Below the pieces are notes generated by a model that searched no databases, was not told the origin of the DNA, and worked only from the letters and a program-made list of their open reading frames with translations. This document shows, in pieces, positions 1-11,609 of a DNA stretch of 64,000 bases. Each line of letters opens with the position of its first letter. Within the stretch, counting starts at the first letter, position 1. The position numbers and the translations under genes were made by a program. Source of the DNA: Blepharisma stoltei (Eukaryota; Ciliophora; Heterotrichea; Heterotrichida; Blepharismidae); the NCBI GenBank assembly GCA_914767885.1, contig CAJZBQ010000001.1, positions 248,001-312,000 of the forward strand, written 5' to 3'.

Positions 1-56
1 ATGATGCAATCCAGTCGTGCTTAATAAAAGAATCATCAATATTTGAACCTATTCTA
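1..56 (-). pseudogene. truncated receptor-paralogue fragment
   Basis: Read on the minus strand, the first bases encode GSNIDDSFIKHD, which matches GSSITDSFIKND in the intact receptor at 7990-11367 (9 of 12 identical). The similarity stops near base 56, where the neighbouring membrane segment should begin, so this is either a truncated copy or one broken by an insertion. It lies just upstream of, and opposite to, the receptor copy that starts at 293. The match is short, so confidence is moderate. Confidence 0.45.
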
Positions 57-292
57 TTTAAAAGAAAAATCTATATTTATCGTTAAACATGAAAATACCT
101 CACAAAATCATAAAATGAGTTTTATCCAATTCTTTTATGCAAAATTTAAATATGTTAAAAATCAAATTCTGATATCAATATTTAATATTCCTAATGCATC
201 ATTTTTTACTCCAATCTCCAATATACTTTTGTTATCCCAGCTTAATAAAAAAAATTATTTTAAAAATAAATACATAGTATACTAAATAATCA
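57..292. other. AT-rich spacer, no gene seen
   Basis: AT-rich sequence between the truncated receptor fragment and the start codon of the receptor copy at 293. It shows no convincing reading frame and no similarity to other parts of the window. The promoter of the downstream gene would lie here, but no motif can be assigned. Confidence 0.4.
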
Positions 293-3200
293 ATGTGGGG
301 TTTATGAATTATATCTCTCTCAATTCTTCTTACAAAATCTCAATTAATTGTTGATATAATTGTAAGCTCTTTTAAAGATTCACAACTAGCTTCAAATTTT
401 ACGGCTTTGGTGCAACAAAATTTTCAAGATCGATTTTCATTTAATTTAGTTCCCATTGGAAACATTTGGGATATTGAAAATCTTGTGGATATTCCAGATA
501 TACCTGACGAAATACATTATCAGGCACACATATTCTTATTTATCAAATTGAGCAGAAGCATTTTGGAAAGCCAATTTCATAATTACAAATCAATATGTAT
601 TATATGTTTTCTAATATGATAGTTTGCCTGGCAATTCAAAAATGGAAAACTCAGCTCGCCAAGCTGCACAGCTAATATAAGTCGTTTAATCAATATAAAT
701 GTGAGGTCTATATAATTTTTGATATGACTTTTAGCACTTCTTTTTCAAAATCAATAATGCAGCTTGCCGAAGAAAAACATATAATTTTAGTTAAAACTAG
801 TAAGCCAGCTAGTATATATTCCAATTGGGAATTTTTTACTCACAATTCATGGGAAAACAAAATTGAAGCTTTATCAAGTGTCCTTTTGTATTTAAATTGG
901 ACAACTTTTATAGTGATTTCTGATGAAATTTATATTCAAGATAATTATTTTTCAAAAAAAGATTGCCAATGATTTTATTTCTCAAATAGCAACAATAAAA
1001 ATTCCGCAGATCTATTTATAGGAAAACAAATTCAGCCTACTGGGGTTAGAAATATCGTGATATTGAATAAAGGAGAAAGCACAAGAATGCTTTTGCAAAG
1101 TTTAGGAGAGCATAATTTTCTTACTAATGGGACTGGGGTATTGGTAGGAAATGAAGGTTCATGAAATTTATATGGAAATGGAGTCATTTCTTATACAGAA
1201 TCAGGATTAGAAAATGCTGATAGTTATTATAGTTATGAAGGCTTAGCACTTATAAAATTTTTAAATTTGGTTCTTGAATGCCCTTCAGGGTCGGGTCCTT
1301 TAGATTTGGTTGAATTTTTAGATAAAAATACAGTTGATCATCATCCTATATCTAACTTTACTTTATTGAATTTCAAGAATAATGAAAAGATTATAGCAGG
1401 GAATATTTTTAACGGAAATTTGACCATTTCAAAGTCTTTAAATTTTCCAGGAGATTCTTCAATAATTCCAAACTCTCCTACTACGGATGTAAATATATGA
1501 ATTGCAGATGGAACAACAAATCCAGGAGCTGATCCTGAACTATTGGCAACAACTGTGACATATGCCGAGTTTTATGCATTAAGCTATTGAAACAGTATAC
1601 ATGCCTTACTTTCCTGAGCTAGCAAAACTGTTGTAAAATAAGTATTTTTCTATAAATTAAACCCCACCAAACGTTTTTATATATAAACAATGATCATTAA
1701 AAGAAATCTCTGGCTGCTTTTTTAAATTACAAATAGCTTGTTTTATGAACGTTAATTTTATGAATTAAATTAGTTTTTACGTTGAGAGGGAGCTAGATGG
1801 CTTTGAAATCACAGTTACGGACACAGACTGTGGGGTAACAATATACAATGCAGATTATGCGTATTCTTGCTTTTCTAAATTACTTGAAACCCCTGGAGTT
1901 GGATATTTAACCTCTCTTTATCCATGGATGACTATTGGCTATATTTATACATTATATTATATCAAGATTAATCTTCCTCTCGTTTAGAGTCCAATACCAT
2001 GTCATCTGCCTGAGCTTCCCTTCCTGCTTCTGAGTTCCCCCGATCCACTGTCATATAAGGCACCGCGCGCGTTCGCCTCTGAATTGTCGATAGGCTTCGA
2101 GTGTTCGATTTTTGTCCTTCTGGCTCAAACAGAAACCAACTTGGGTCCTTCAGGCCCCTAAAGATTCCAATCTCTGCACCTGGGTTGGTGGTATCCTTCC
2201 AGTCCCTAAAGGGGCAGGATTCCTGTGCTACACATCGCAGGTTTTTAAAGCCCTGTCATAATCAGGATAAATTCGCTGGGGAAGCTAAGCCTCGCAATCA
2301 TAAAATGCAAAAGAGAGAATTTTCGCTTGCGACCAGAAATTTCGAATGACGCCATTTTGTGATTATGGCTATATTTATACATTGAGATATCTCAATTGTT
2401 CAATGCCTCATATTTCTCCATATGCCCCTTCCACTGTTACAGAAAATTATACTTCAATTAATTATTTAGCGATTATTGTGATACTCTCTCAGTTTTCATC
2501 TGAACTAATTACTCTGCCACTGAATTAGTTGACTTATTATAGCACACCCCTCTTGGTTGCTCGCCATTAAATACCTCCCCATGTCACTCGCCCCTGAGAT
2601 CCTGAAAATTTTAAATGTTAAAATAATATTTTACAAATCCCCCTCAAATATTTGGGACCGTCAGGGGGTAGGTGGCATTGGAAGGGGGGTGCTCAAGGTC
2701 GATCTAAAACGGGGTGTAAGCTATATTGTAGACATTGATTTTATCATAGTGGCTCATTCTAGATTTCTTTAGCCTCTCGATTTTGCTTCTGAATGCTGCA
2801 GGAGACTTATTTTTTGCTTCAAAATAGGAAAAATCTTATGGTCTTTCCAGATCAAGAAAAAATATGATCTATAAATGAAGCTCGACTGACCATGAGCTTT
2901 ATTAATCACTTTTTCTCCTAGCTGAGGTTTTTGCTCAGCTTAAAGAAACTTTTCCTCAAGTCAACCTCTACCATCGAGTCAACGGAGCTTGGGCTTCTGG
3001 GACAGAGAGGCTGGCGAGATTGACCGGCATCAAGGAATGTGTGACGAAGACTGGGCGTATTTCTTTATGATTCAAAAATCAGCAGAGAGATGATCGTCTG
3101 AGACAAGATATCTTCCTTTAAGGCCAAAGGTCTTACCACAGTACTGATATACGCTCCTGTTTGCTATCTGGCATAACTGTTCTAAATTTCACAATTAAGT

Positions 3201-6103
3201 CCCATTTATTATAATTAAAAAATTATACAGCATTTCCTGAATTTATGACAGTCATAAAAGATGTAACATTCAATACCCAAGTCATTTTAAACCTCGCAGT
3301 GATTTTTGGTTGAAAAAATTTTGTAGTAATTTATGACGATGCAGGTATAGTGATGTATAATTATTTTGTTGCGCAACTAAAAAAATTCAATATGAGGATT
3401 GTAAATCCTCCAGAATTGCAAAAAATTGATATTTTAACTTATTAGGATACGAACATCATTTTGCAGGAACTGTAATGATATAAGGAAAATATAGAACTCG
3501 GCTTATAAATTAAAAAATTACAATGATATAAAAACGAATACGTACTATACTAGAAATGATTATCCGAAATGAAAATATTGGTTCGAGGGGATAATAAAGC
3601 TAAGAGCCAGACTTATGGTAGGGTTTTTGACACCTCCTTATTGAATGTATGTGACTGAAAGCTTTTATGATGCTGGGATGAGGAGAAGCGATTGAATCTT
3701 TTTAGCTAACGCGAGACTTGCTTATTCACTTTCATGGGAAACTGATGAAGTTCAGCGTAGAAAGCTTATTAATTTATTGTATGGAGGAATTGTTATTGCC
3801 CAGGCTGAATGGATTGGAGATTATGGACAAATGCTGAGGGATGGCTTTATAAAAGCTTATATCAACGACACAGATTTTCGCTGTTTAGCATTTGATTCTG
3901 CAATGCTGCTTCTGCATGGGATAGAATTTACTATACAAAAAGGTCAAAATGTTAAGGAACAAAACCATTAGAAAAATCCCTATTTTGTGACCAAAAACCC
4001 ACCCTCCATGAGCGAAAAAAATATTTTAATAGAAGAAATTTTTATGGAAAAAAAATTGATATATATGTGATAATTAGTATAATGAAATCTCTAGCTAATT
4101 TTGTTTAATTTTAAACAAATTGCGTTTTAAAACATATTTTACAAATTAAACTAATATTTGCTTTCCAATTTTTGCGAAGTGAGTTTTTTTTTCAAAAAAA
4201 AATTAACCCCCTCTGTGAGCGAACAAAATTTTTTTGTTCGCTCATGGAGGGGGAGTAAGGATTTATGGAGTAATAAACGCAAATTTAAGAAAACAGAAAT
4301 TTGCAGGGTGCTCTGGGACAATATCAATTGAGCCAGGAGGTAATCAGAGGAGTCTGCCCACAATTGGAATTCATAACCTAAAATGGGATGAGAGCTCTGG
4401 TAAAATATATGAGGATCTTGTCGGAGAGTACGATCTCAGCAGTGCTCAGTTAATCACTTTTTATAAGGCTATTGTATGATATGATAACACCACAAATGTG
4501 CCGACTGATATTATAGAGTATGAAAATGGCTGCCCATTTCCAGCTAAAATTATTTCTCGGTCTGGTAAAGGCTCTGGAGTTTTATATGGAGTTTCTTCTG
4601 CATTGATAATTATTTCGATAATCGAGGCATTTATTATGTGGGAAAAGTTATGAAGCTACCTATGCATTAATAAATTAACGATACAATCTTTGGTGCAGTT
4701 TGAAGATTATATTTTGATGGCAATAGTAGCAATAGATTTTTTTCAATTTCTATCTCAAGGGCCAGATATAAGTGGGCGGAATAAATGGCTGTCCTTATTG
4801 TGCACTTATTCACTGATTAATTTTGATTATACAGTTACGGGAGATGCTTATTGGGTTTACTTGTATACAGCTATGGGGATTTCCTGCTACTTGATTTTTA
4901 CATTCATTTTATTATTTTATAGGATTAAAAATTGTCTAACTCCCCCCTCCGTGAGTGAACAAAACCATTAGAAAAATCCCTATTTTTGGCCAAAAACCCA
5001 CCCTCCGTGAGCGAACAAAAATATTTTTAATAGAAAAAATTTTTATGGAAAAAAATTTTGATATATAAGTGATAATTAGTATAATGAAATCTTTAGCTAA
5101 TTCTGTTTTAATTTTATAAATTAAATTAATATTTGTTTTCCAATTTTGCGAAGTGGAATTTTTTTAAATTTCGAAGAAAAAAAATTCTATACAATTTATA
5201 TATAAATTTTTTTTAAAAAATTAACTCCCCTCGCGAGCGAACAAAATTTTTTTGTTCATTCACAGGGGGTGAGTAAGAATTATGCTGCAGCATATTAAAA
5301 GCCTTTCTTTGCTATTTTTACCTTTGATTGGAAATATAGCATTTTTACCTATGGTTTCAGTTCTTTTAAGCATCTTTCAATGTGACCAAGGAATTAGTTC
5401 AGATCTTACTGATTCATTTATAAGACAAGACTGCAATACTTATTGTTGAGATAATAAATATATATTATGAGGAATCTTCTCCATAGCTTCACTAGTGACT
5501 TATATCCCTCTTTCTTTATATTTCAGACATTATTTTGAAAACATTAATGAAAATACTAATATCAAAACTAAGCCACTTTTTATTATAGAGAAAACAATTT
5601 TTCAGATTATTATTGTAGTCCTGAATAAAACATTAAAAATTTACGATGAATCTTTACATGGGCTGTGCTGTATAATTCTATTTATCATTTTAATTGCCCT
5701 ATGCCATATACAAAGACCTTATAACTATCATAGAATGAACTTGTGGCTGATTATATCATATCTGGCTATTTTATGAAGCTTTATATTGTCAACTGTTTAT
5801 TGAATCATAAAATTTGACTCAATAATACTCTGGTTAACTCTTCAATACTCAGGATTCTTCATATTTATAGCTGCAGGCATTGCGATTCAATGCAAATGAT
5901 GCCCAAGCTTGCTCTATACAGAAAAACCAGTAGACATTGCAGTCTTTTTCAAATTTTCATTGGGAAACAAGATAGCTGCTACAGAGATTAATAAAATGAA
6001 AAAAACGCTGATGGAGATTCAAAACTCATCAAAAATGAGAACTTCAATTATTGATTCCCAATCAATTGTTTATACGTCCAAAGCAGTTATGATATCTGAA
6101 TAA
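293..6103 (+). CDS. receptor-like membrane protein, copy 1, interrupted by seven insertions
   Basis: With UGA as Trp, the start at 293 gives a signal peptide (MWGLWIISLSILL) followed by a periplasmic-binding/ANF-receptor-like domain and a C-terminal block of about seven or eight membrane helices, collinear with the intact copy at 7990-11367. The frame is interrupted at 503-714, 1609-1795, 1954-2383, 2453-3228, 3432-3549, 3955-4257 and 4939-5275. Six of these restore the frame exactly when one TA or one target-site copy is kept. The 3955-4257 junction leaves one extra base; its left MITE end is also truncated. A TA at 3930-3931 would restore frame but delete seven residues. The copy may therefore be a pseudogene. 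The ligand is unknown. The family assignment rests on overall layout, not on a search. Confidence 0.6.
503..714. other. IES (about 212 bp), TA-flanked
   Basis: Interrupts receptor copy 1 between the codons for IPDI and IFDMTF. Joining the TA at 501-502 to the sequence after 714 gives IPDIIFDMTF, collinear with SPDIVFDLTF in the paralogue. The ends are a weak inverted repeat (TATACCTGAC against TATAGACCTCAC). Confidence 0.75.
1609..1795. other. IES (187 bp), TA-flanked
   Basis: Joining TTA (ending 1608) to GATGGC (from 1796) gives SIHALDGFEI, matching TLHSLDGFKI in the intact copy. One TA is kept. The inserted DNA contains in-frame stops. Confidence 0.8.
1954..2365 (-). mobile_element. SINE-like element with 18-bp target duplication
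   Basis: GC-rich insertion flanked by direct repeats TGGCTATATTTATACATT (1936-1953 and 2366-2383). On the minus strand the element begins CACAAAATGGCGTC and ends in an AT-rich tail at its left side, like the other SINE-like copies in the window. Removing it with one target copy restores the receptor frame (TIGYIYTLRYLNCS). Confidence 0.75.
2453..3228. mobile_element. 776-bp insertion with AAAATTATAC direct repeats
   Basis: Direct repeats AAAATTATAC at 2443-2452 and 3219-3228 flank the segment. Removing it with one repeat gives TENYTAFPEFMTV, matching TQNKATFPEFMTV in the intact copy. The interior is mosaic, partly GC-rich. On the plus strand near 2929-3120 it has a coding-like stretch (AEVFAQLKETFPQVNLYHR and onward) that I do not recognise. 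It may be an old retroelement or a composite. Confidence 0.6.
3432..3549. other. IES (118 bp), TA-flanked
   Basis: Joining GATA (ending 3431) to CTAGAAATG (from 3550) gives LQKIDTRNDYPKWKYW, in frame with LQKIDNNYTRDKYPVWKDW of the intact copy. The insert carries stops in frame. Confidence 0.75.
3955..4257. mobile_element. MITE family 1 copy, left terminus truncated
   Basis: The right end carries the family-1 arm (GTTCGCTCATGGAGGGGG then AGTA). The core matches the other family-1 copies. The left end begins at the GAACAAAACC box, so about 18 bp of terminal repeat is missing. It sits after the same GTTA as the element at 16893-17199 in receptor copy 3. Confidence 0.75.
4939..5275. mobile_element. 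MITE family 1 copy acting as an IES (337 bp)
   Basis: TA-flanked, with ends ACTCCCCCCTCCGTGAGTG and, at the right, the inverted arm TTCACAGGGGGTGAGT. Removing it with one TA joins IKNCL to RIMLQHIKS in frame, collinear with the intact copy. Confidence 0.85.
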
Positions 6104-6150
6104 TTTAAAGATTAAGCTGTACTTATGAATTATTAATGATCAAATTAATA

Positions 6151-7315
6151 AGATCCCCCTCATTTGGCCAATTTTCTAGTCTTTTATCATTTGTCATTTT
6201 TTCTAGTTTTTTTATAGGAAAAAAAAATTTTTTTAGGACCTCATTTTCCAATTTTCTAGTCAAAATTTTGATAGAAAAACAAAATATTCACAAATCATTT
6301 TTGACTAGATTTTGGTACAAATGAAGTCCTTAAAATTTTTTTTTCTTACTCCCTCCCCCCTTTAAATTGGAACAAAAAATTTTGTTCCAATTTAAAGGGG
6401 GTTAAGAAAATTTTTTACAAAAAAAGATTTCAAAAATTTATCGAATTAGATTAATAAAATTTGTTTAATAAAATGCTATTTACTCTTTATCCTTTAAAAC
6501 AAAACAAGATATAACTAAATTTTTATTATTAGTTAATAAAACCACTATTAATTGGTATAATCCCTTGCATAAATTTCATTTTGCCTATTTATGGTAAATT
6601 GATTTTAAAACGTCAAAAAAATTTTAATATATCATAGACTCAGTTTTTATATATAATAACATGTAAAAAAATTTTTGCCATTTTAAAATCAATTTTCTAT
6701 AAATAAGAAAAATATTGCCAATAAATTATATCAAAAATATTTACACAAAAATTTATTTATTTTTATTGATAAAAAAAAAATTTAGAAAATTTATCGATCA
6801 AAGTGCTAAATATATTTAAATAAGATGCTGTTTATACTCTATTCTTTTAAAATAAAGCAAGAAATAAGTAAATTTTGAATTTTATTAAGAATTCGCTTTG
6901 AATTTATATCAAAATTATTTAAAATAAAATCTCATTTTTTATCAACAAAAACAAAAATTTTTAAAAAAATAAAAATTAAATTTTTTTTAAAAATTTAGCA
7001 ATTAAGGATAAAAAATTTATTTAATGAAGATGCCCTGCCCTATATACTCTCCTTTTTAAACATGAGCAAAATATAACTAAATTTTTAATTTTAGTTAAGA
7101 AGGAACATTTAAATTATATCAAAACCTTTTACATAAAAATTATGATTTTTTTTATATATAAAATTTTTTTATTATTAAAATTAAATTTTGTTCCAATTTG
7201 AAGGGGGGTTAATTTACCAAAAAAGTGGAAATTTTACCTATATTTTGTTCCAATTTAAAGGGGGGAGTTAGAAAAAAAAGACTAGAAAATTGGACAAATG
7301 AAGGGGGGATCCTTA
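6151..7315. mobile_element. MITE family 4 element containing a nested family-2 element
   Basis: The outer ends are a long inverted repeat: AGATCCCCCTCATTTGGCC at the left and, reverse-complemented, AAGGATCCCCCCTTCATTTG at the right, both continuing into CCAATTTTCTAGTC. The element is flanked by TA (6149-6150 and 7314-7315). It lies downstream of receptor copy 1 and abuts the LINE fragment that resumes at 7316. Without the nested element it is only about 240 bp. Confidence 0.7.
6349..7270. mobile_element. MITE family 2 element (922 bp) nested in a family-4 element
   Basis: TA-flanked. The left arm is a hairpin built of CTTTAAATTGGAACAAAA and its complement; the right arm carries two copies of the complement ending GGGGGGAGT. 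The core is very AT-rich and non-coding. Confidence 0.75.
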
Positions 7316-7620
7316 GTAATAAAATCAATTCATTCGAATTTGTATGTTTCTCGTTCTGCCATTCTTGCAGCTTAGTTTTATCTACTAGCAATAAGTAATA
7401 ATGTTTTACATTAAAATAATCTACTCCAACCGCATCTTTTCGTCCATTAATAAAATTCCTTCTTTCTATTTTGAATCTTGGTCAAGTATTAAAAGCATGG
7501 TATTCAGTTTCTCTAATAAGCACATTTCACAGAAATCATTTGGATTCTCATTTTTTTAATATTACATTTTTAAATCTTTAAAGGTTTTATTCCGTAGTGT
7601 CATTGGGCTTTAATCCTGGC
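7316..7620 (-). mobile_element. LINE ORF2 C-terminal fragment (decayed)
   Basis: On the minus strand the sequence encodes a decayed stretch ending KTKLQEWQNEKHTNSNELIL. A homologous copy at 13734-14560 keeps CEMCLVRETEQHVSNACP, a C-x2-C-x7-H-x4-C motif typical of the end of non-LTR retrotransposon ORF2. The fragment lies at matching places downstream of receptor copies 2 and 3. Confidence 0.5.
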
Positions 7621-7989
7621 TTCCTTTATTAAATGCATATTAAGTTTCCAAAATATATTTTTTGATTTTCCATTTTTGATTTAAAGTTATTGATTATAAT
7701 AAAGTCTTATTAAAGAAGCTATTAAAACTGGATATTTAATCTTGATGAAGAATTTGGAGTCTGGCTATTAGAAAAATTATTTCTTGCAACTTCTTTTCTG
7801 ATTTTATTGATATTGCTTAAGACATCTGATAGATTTTAGCAGTAATACCTATGATTATTTACTAGGCCACGAAAATGCCGATTTAAAGGTTAATTAAAAA
7901 TTGTAATAATATGAGTTATAATTTGCATTTGTAATTTTAAATTGTACATGGTAGAAAAATTGGCATTTTCCTAGGCAAAGATATTGCTT

Positions 7990-10900
7990 CTAAACGAGCA
8001 AAAATGGGTCTGGGGCTATATCAGCTGCTGAAACTTGGCTCCCCATTAAAAATTTGAAAAATATTGTAATATCTGCTCCTTTGTCAGTAATTAGTAAACT
8101 TGGAAGCCATTTGCATTGAATTATTATACCAGCTATTAACAAGATAAGCCAGAGTGAATATTGCATCATACGCCATAATAGTAGTGAATCAAATTTTGTG
8201 AGTCAATAAAGAGATGATAAAATAAAATTCCACAAAATTGCTAAATAGGAAATGATCAGCCAAAGATTCATCCTGCTATAATTGTAAGAATTTTGCTTTA
8301 AGCTAATCACAATTAAGATAAGTATAAGCATAATGCAGCAAAGACCATGTAAAGATTCACTATAAATTTTTATCGTCTTGCTCATAGAAACTATGATTAC
8401 TTGAAAAATAGACTTTTCTATAATTAAAAGGGGATTTGTTTTGATATTGATATGATCATTAACATTCTCGTAATATTCCCGAAAATAAATTGTCAATGGG
8501 ATATAAGTGGCTAAAAAAATAATTGAAAGAGCTCCTCATATAGAGTATTTTTGGGTTCAGCAATATGTTGTACAATCATTTTTTATAAAAGAATCAGTAA
8601 TGCTCGAGCCTATTCCTTTATCGCATTGAAAAATGCTTAAAAGGACGGAAATCATTGGCACAAATAACAAGTTTCCAATTATAGGTAGCAAAAGTAAAGA
8701 TATTTTTCTAGCATATCTCAGCATCCAGCTATCACATATTTTCAGTTTAAATATTAAAATAAAAGCTGAAAATATTCAAAAGCAAGCAATAATCATTGCA
8801 GAATACAAATATATTCAGTAAATATCTCCTGTAACTGAAGAATCAAAATGGATAAGTGAATAGCTACAAGCTTTTGATAATCACATATATAAATCACTTA
8901 TGTCTGGCCCTTGAGATATAAATTGGAAAAAATCAGCAGCGATAATTCCCATAAGAATATAGTCTTCAAAATGTATATGAGCAGCTATGCTCAATTGTTT
9001 TATCGTGATATTTTTTCAAAACTTTTTTCATACAGCAAATGCTGTAATGATTGTAAAAATTACCACTGCAGCTGATATTCCATAAAGTATTTTAGCGCCG
9101 CTATTTGAATTAATAATTTTGCTTTTAGGAAATGGGCAGCCATTTTCATAGACTATTGTGTCTGTAGGTATTACAGTTGTGTTGTCATATCATAAAATGC
9201 TCTTATATAAAGTAATCAATTGAGCACTATTAATGTCATATTGCCCTACAAGCTCCTCATATATAGATTGAATTCTCTCGTCCCATCTTAAGCTATATAT
9301 TCCTAGAGTTGGAAAACTTCTCTGATTACCCCCAGACTCAATAGACACAGTCCCAGAACAGCCTATAAACTTTTGCTTTCTCAGGTTGTTATTCAGCACT
9401 TCATAATTCTTAACATTTTCGCCTTGCTTTATTGTAAACTCAATTCCATTTAAAAGTAGCATTGCAGCATCAAAAGCCCAGCAGCCAAAGTCTGTTTGAT
9501 TTCCATACTTCTTTACAAAACCATTTTTAACCGTTTCCCCATATTCTCCAATCCATTCAGTTTGCGCTATCGCAATTCCTCCATACGAGAGCTCCAAAAG
9601 CTTTCGTCTTTGTTCATTATCAGTCTCTAATGATAATCCATATGCAATCCTATTGTTAGACAAAAAAATGATATCACCTTGTCTTAATCCTGCATCATAA
9701 AAACTTTCAAATATGTATAATGCATAAGGGGGACTCAAAAATATTACAAAAAGCCTTAATTTTAGGCTTATTATTTCAGCAAACCAGTCCTTTCATACTG
9801 GATATTTATCTCTTGTATAATTATTGTCTATTTTTTGTAGTTCAGGTCTGTTAGCAATTTTAATATTTAATTTTTCTGCCAACGCAATAAAGTATAAATA
9901 AGTGTTTTTATTATTATCATCATAAAGCACGATAACATTTTTTCAGCCAAAAATAACAGCCAAATCCAATATGACTTGTGAGTTAAATCTTTCGTCTTTT
10001 ATAACAGTCATGAATTCAGGAAAAGTAGCTTTATTTTGAGTAAGACTTGAAGTCGCATATGGAGAAACGTTAGGGATTGAACACTTTAGAGATCTTAAAG
10101 CATATATATATAAAATGCTAGTTCATGGAGCAAATGAAGTTAGAAAACCAACAGCAGGGATCGTCACTAATTTAGCAAAACAAGAAAAACCGCTTGCTTG
10201 GTCATATATAATCATGCCACAGTTGCAAGGTGTGGTTGTTATTTTAAAGCCATCTAATGAGTGAAGGGTTTTATAGTAATCTAAAGCATAAAATTCTCCA
10301 ATTGTTAGTGTATCTAGTGCAGATAGACTTCAACTTGAATTATCGTATCATATATTGATAGGAGTAGTAGGAGAGTTTGGAATTGCTAGTGAATTTCCTG
10401 GATATTTTAAAGGGCTCATAATGTATAGCGTATTATTTGCAATACTCCCCGATATGACTTTTAGGTTATTTTGAATATTCAGAAGTGAAAATTTTGAAAT
10501 TGGATGCCGGTCAATTGTATTTTTCATTAAAAAATCAAGCAAATCTGAATTGTCAGAAGTTTGAGAAAAACTAAGCACAAGCTTTAAAAAATTTATTATT
10601 GCTAAACTTTCATAGCTGATATTGCTATCAGCTGTTTCCAATCCTGATTCTGTATAAGAAACAACTCCATTTCCATATAAGCCTCAAGAGCCCTCACTTC
10701 CCACAATAACCCCAGTACCAAAACCAAATAAATCTAATTTTTCTAAGCTTTTTAAAAGCAATTTTGTGCTTTCACCTTTATTTAATATGACAATATTTTT
10801 AACTCCGATAGGCTGAATTGCTCTTCCTGTAAATAAATCTGCTGATCTTTCGTCGTTGGTGTTTGAGAAATAGAATCAACGATAATCTTTATCAAAAAAA

Positions 10901-11367
10901 TAATCATAAAACTCATTATTCTCGCTATAAGTTTCATCAGAGATCACTATAAATGTTTGCCAATTTAGGTAAGAAATAATAGAATATAAAGTTTTTATCT
11001 GATTTTCCCATGAATTATGCATAAAAAACTCTCAGTTGCTATATAAAACAGCTGGCTTTGCAATAGAGCCAATAATAAAATGCTGTACTTCAGCAAGTTT
11101 TTTGATCGATTCTAGCAATGAAGCGCTGAATGTAAGGTCAAAAACTATATCAGGGCTATTTATAGCTAGATCAATATCTCAAAAGTCCACTAAATAGACC
11201 AAATTAAATTCAAATTCGTTTTGGAAACTTTTCTCCAGCATTACTTTCAGGCTTGAAGCAAAGCCTTGTTCTGTGTAGGGACTGTAAATTATATCAACAA
11301 TTAGCTGTCCTTCAACAAAAATAATTGATAATACTAAAGCCTTTAAAAGACCTATTCAATAACTCAT
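7990..11367 (-). CDS. receptor-like membrane protein, copy 2, intact
   Basis: With UGA as Trp this is one uninterrupted frame of 1,125 codons plus TAG. It starts MSYWIGLLKALVLSIIFVEGQ (signal peptide). Roughly residues 25-740 form a large extracellular domain resembling periplasmic-binding/ANF-receptor ligand domains (for example PPYALYIFESFYDAGLRQGD and GGIAIAQTEWIGEYGE). Roughly residues 755-1100 carry about seven or eight hydrophobic helices with a conserved EKSIFQVIIVS / ESLHGLCC segment. It has no IES, unlike copies 1 and 3, and so serves as the empty-site reference for both. A role in sensing at the cell surface is an inference from the layout. It differs from class C GPCRs in lacking an obvious cysteine-rich linker. 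Confidence 0.8.
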
Positions 11368-11609
11368 TTATCACTTGATTATTATGCAGCAATTAGCAAT
11401 TCATTCAACAAGTTTAATTGTCTAAAATTAATCATCAAGCTATTTTTTTATGTTTTATATAAAGTTTATTATTATAGGTTACAAAATATTAAATAAAGCA
11501 AAAATATTCTTTGAAAAAGAAATTAAATATTTTTAGGATTTTTTTTTTTGACTTTTATTTTCAAAATTAATTTTATCAAATTGATTCTTATGAGTTTATC
11601 ACCCTAGCA
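11368..11609. other. upstream region of receptor copy 2
   Basis: AT-rich sequence 5' of the receptor copy 2 start codon, similar to 19899-20154 upstream of copy 3. It presumably holds the promoter. No motif can be named. Confidence 0.35.
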
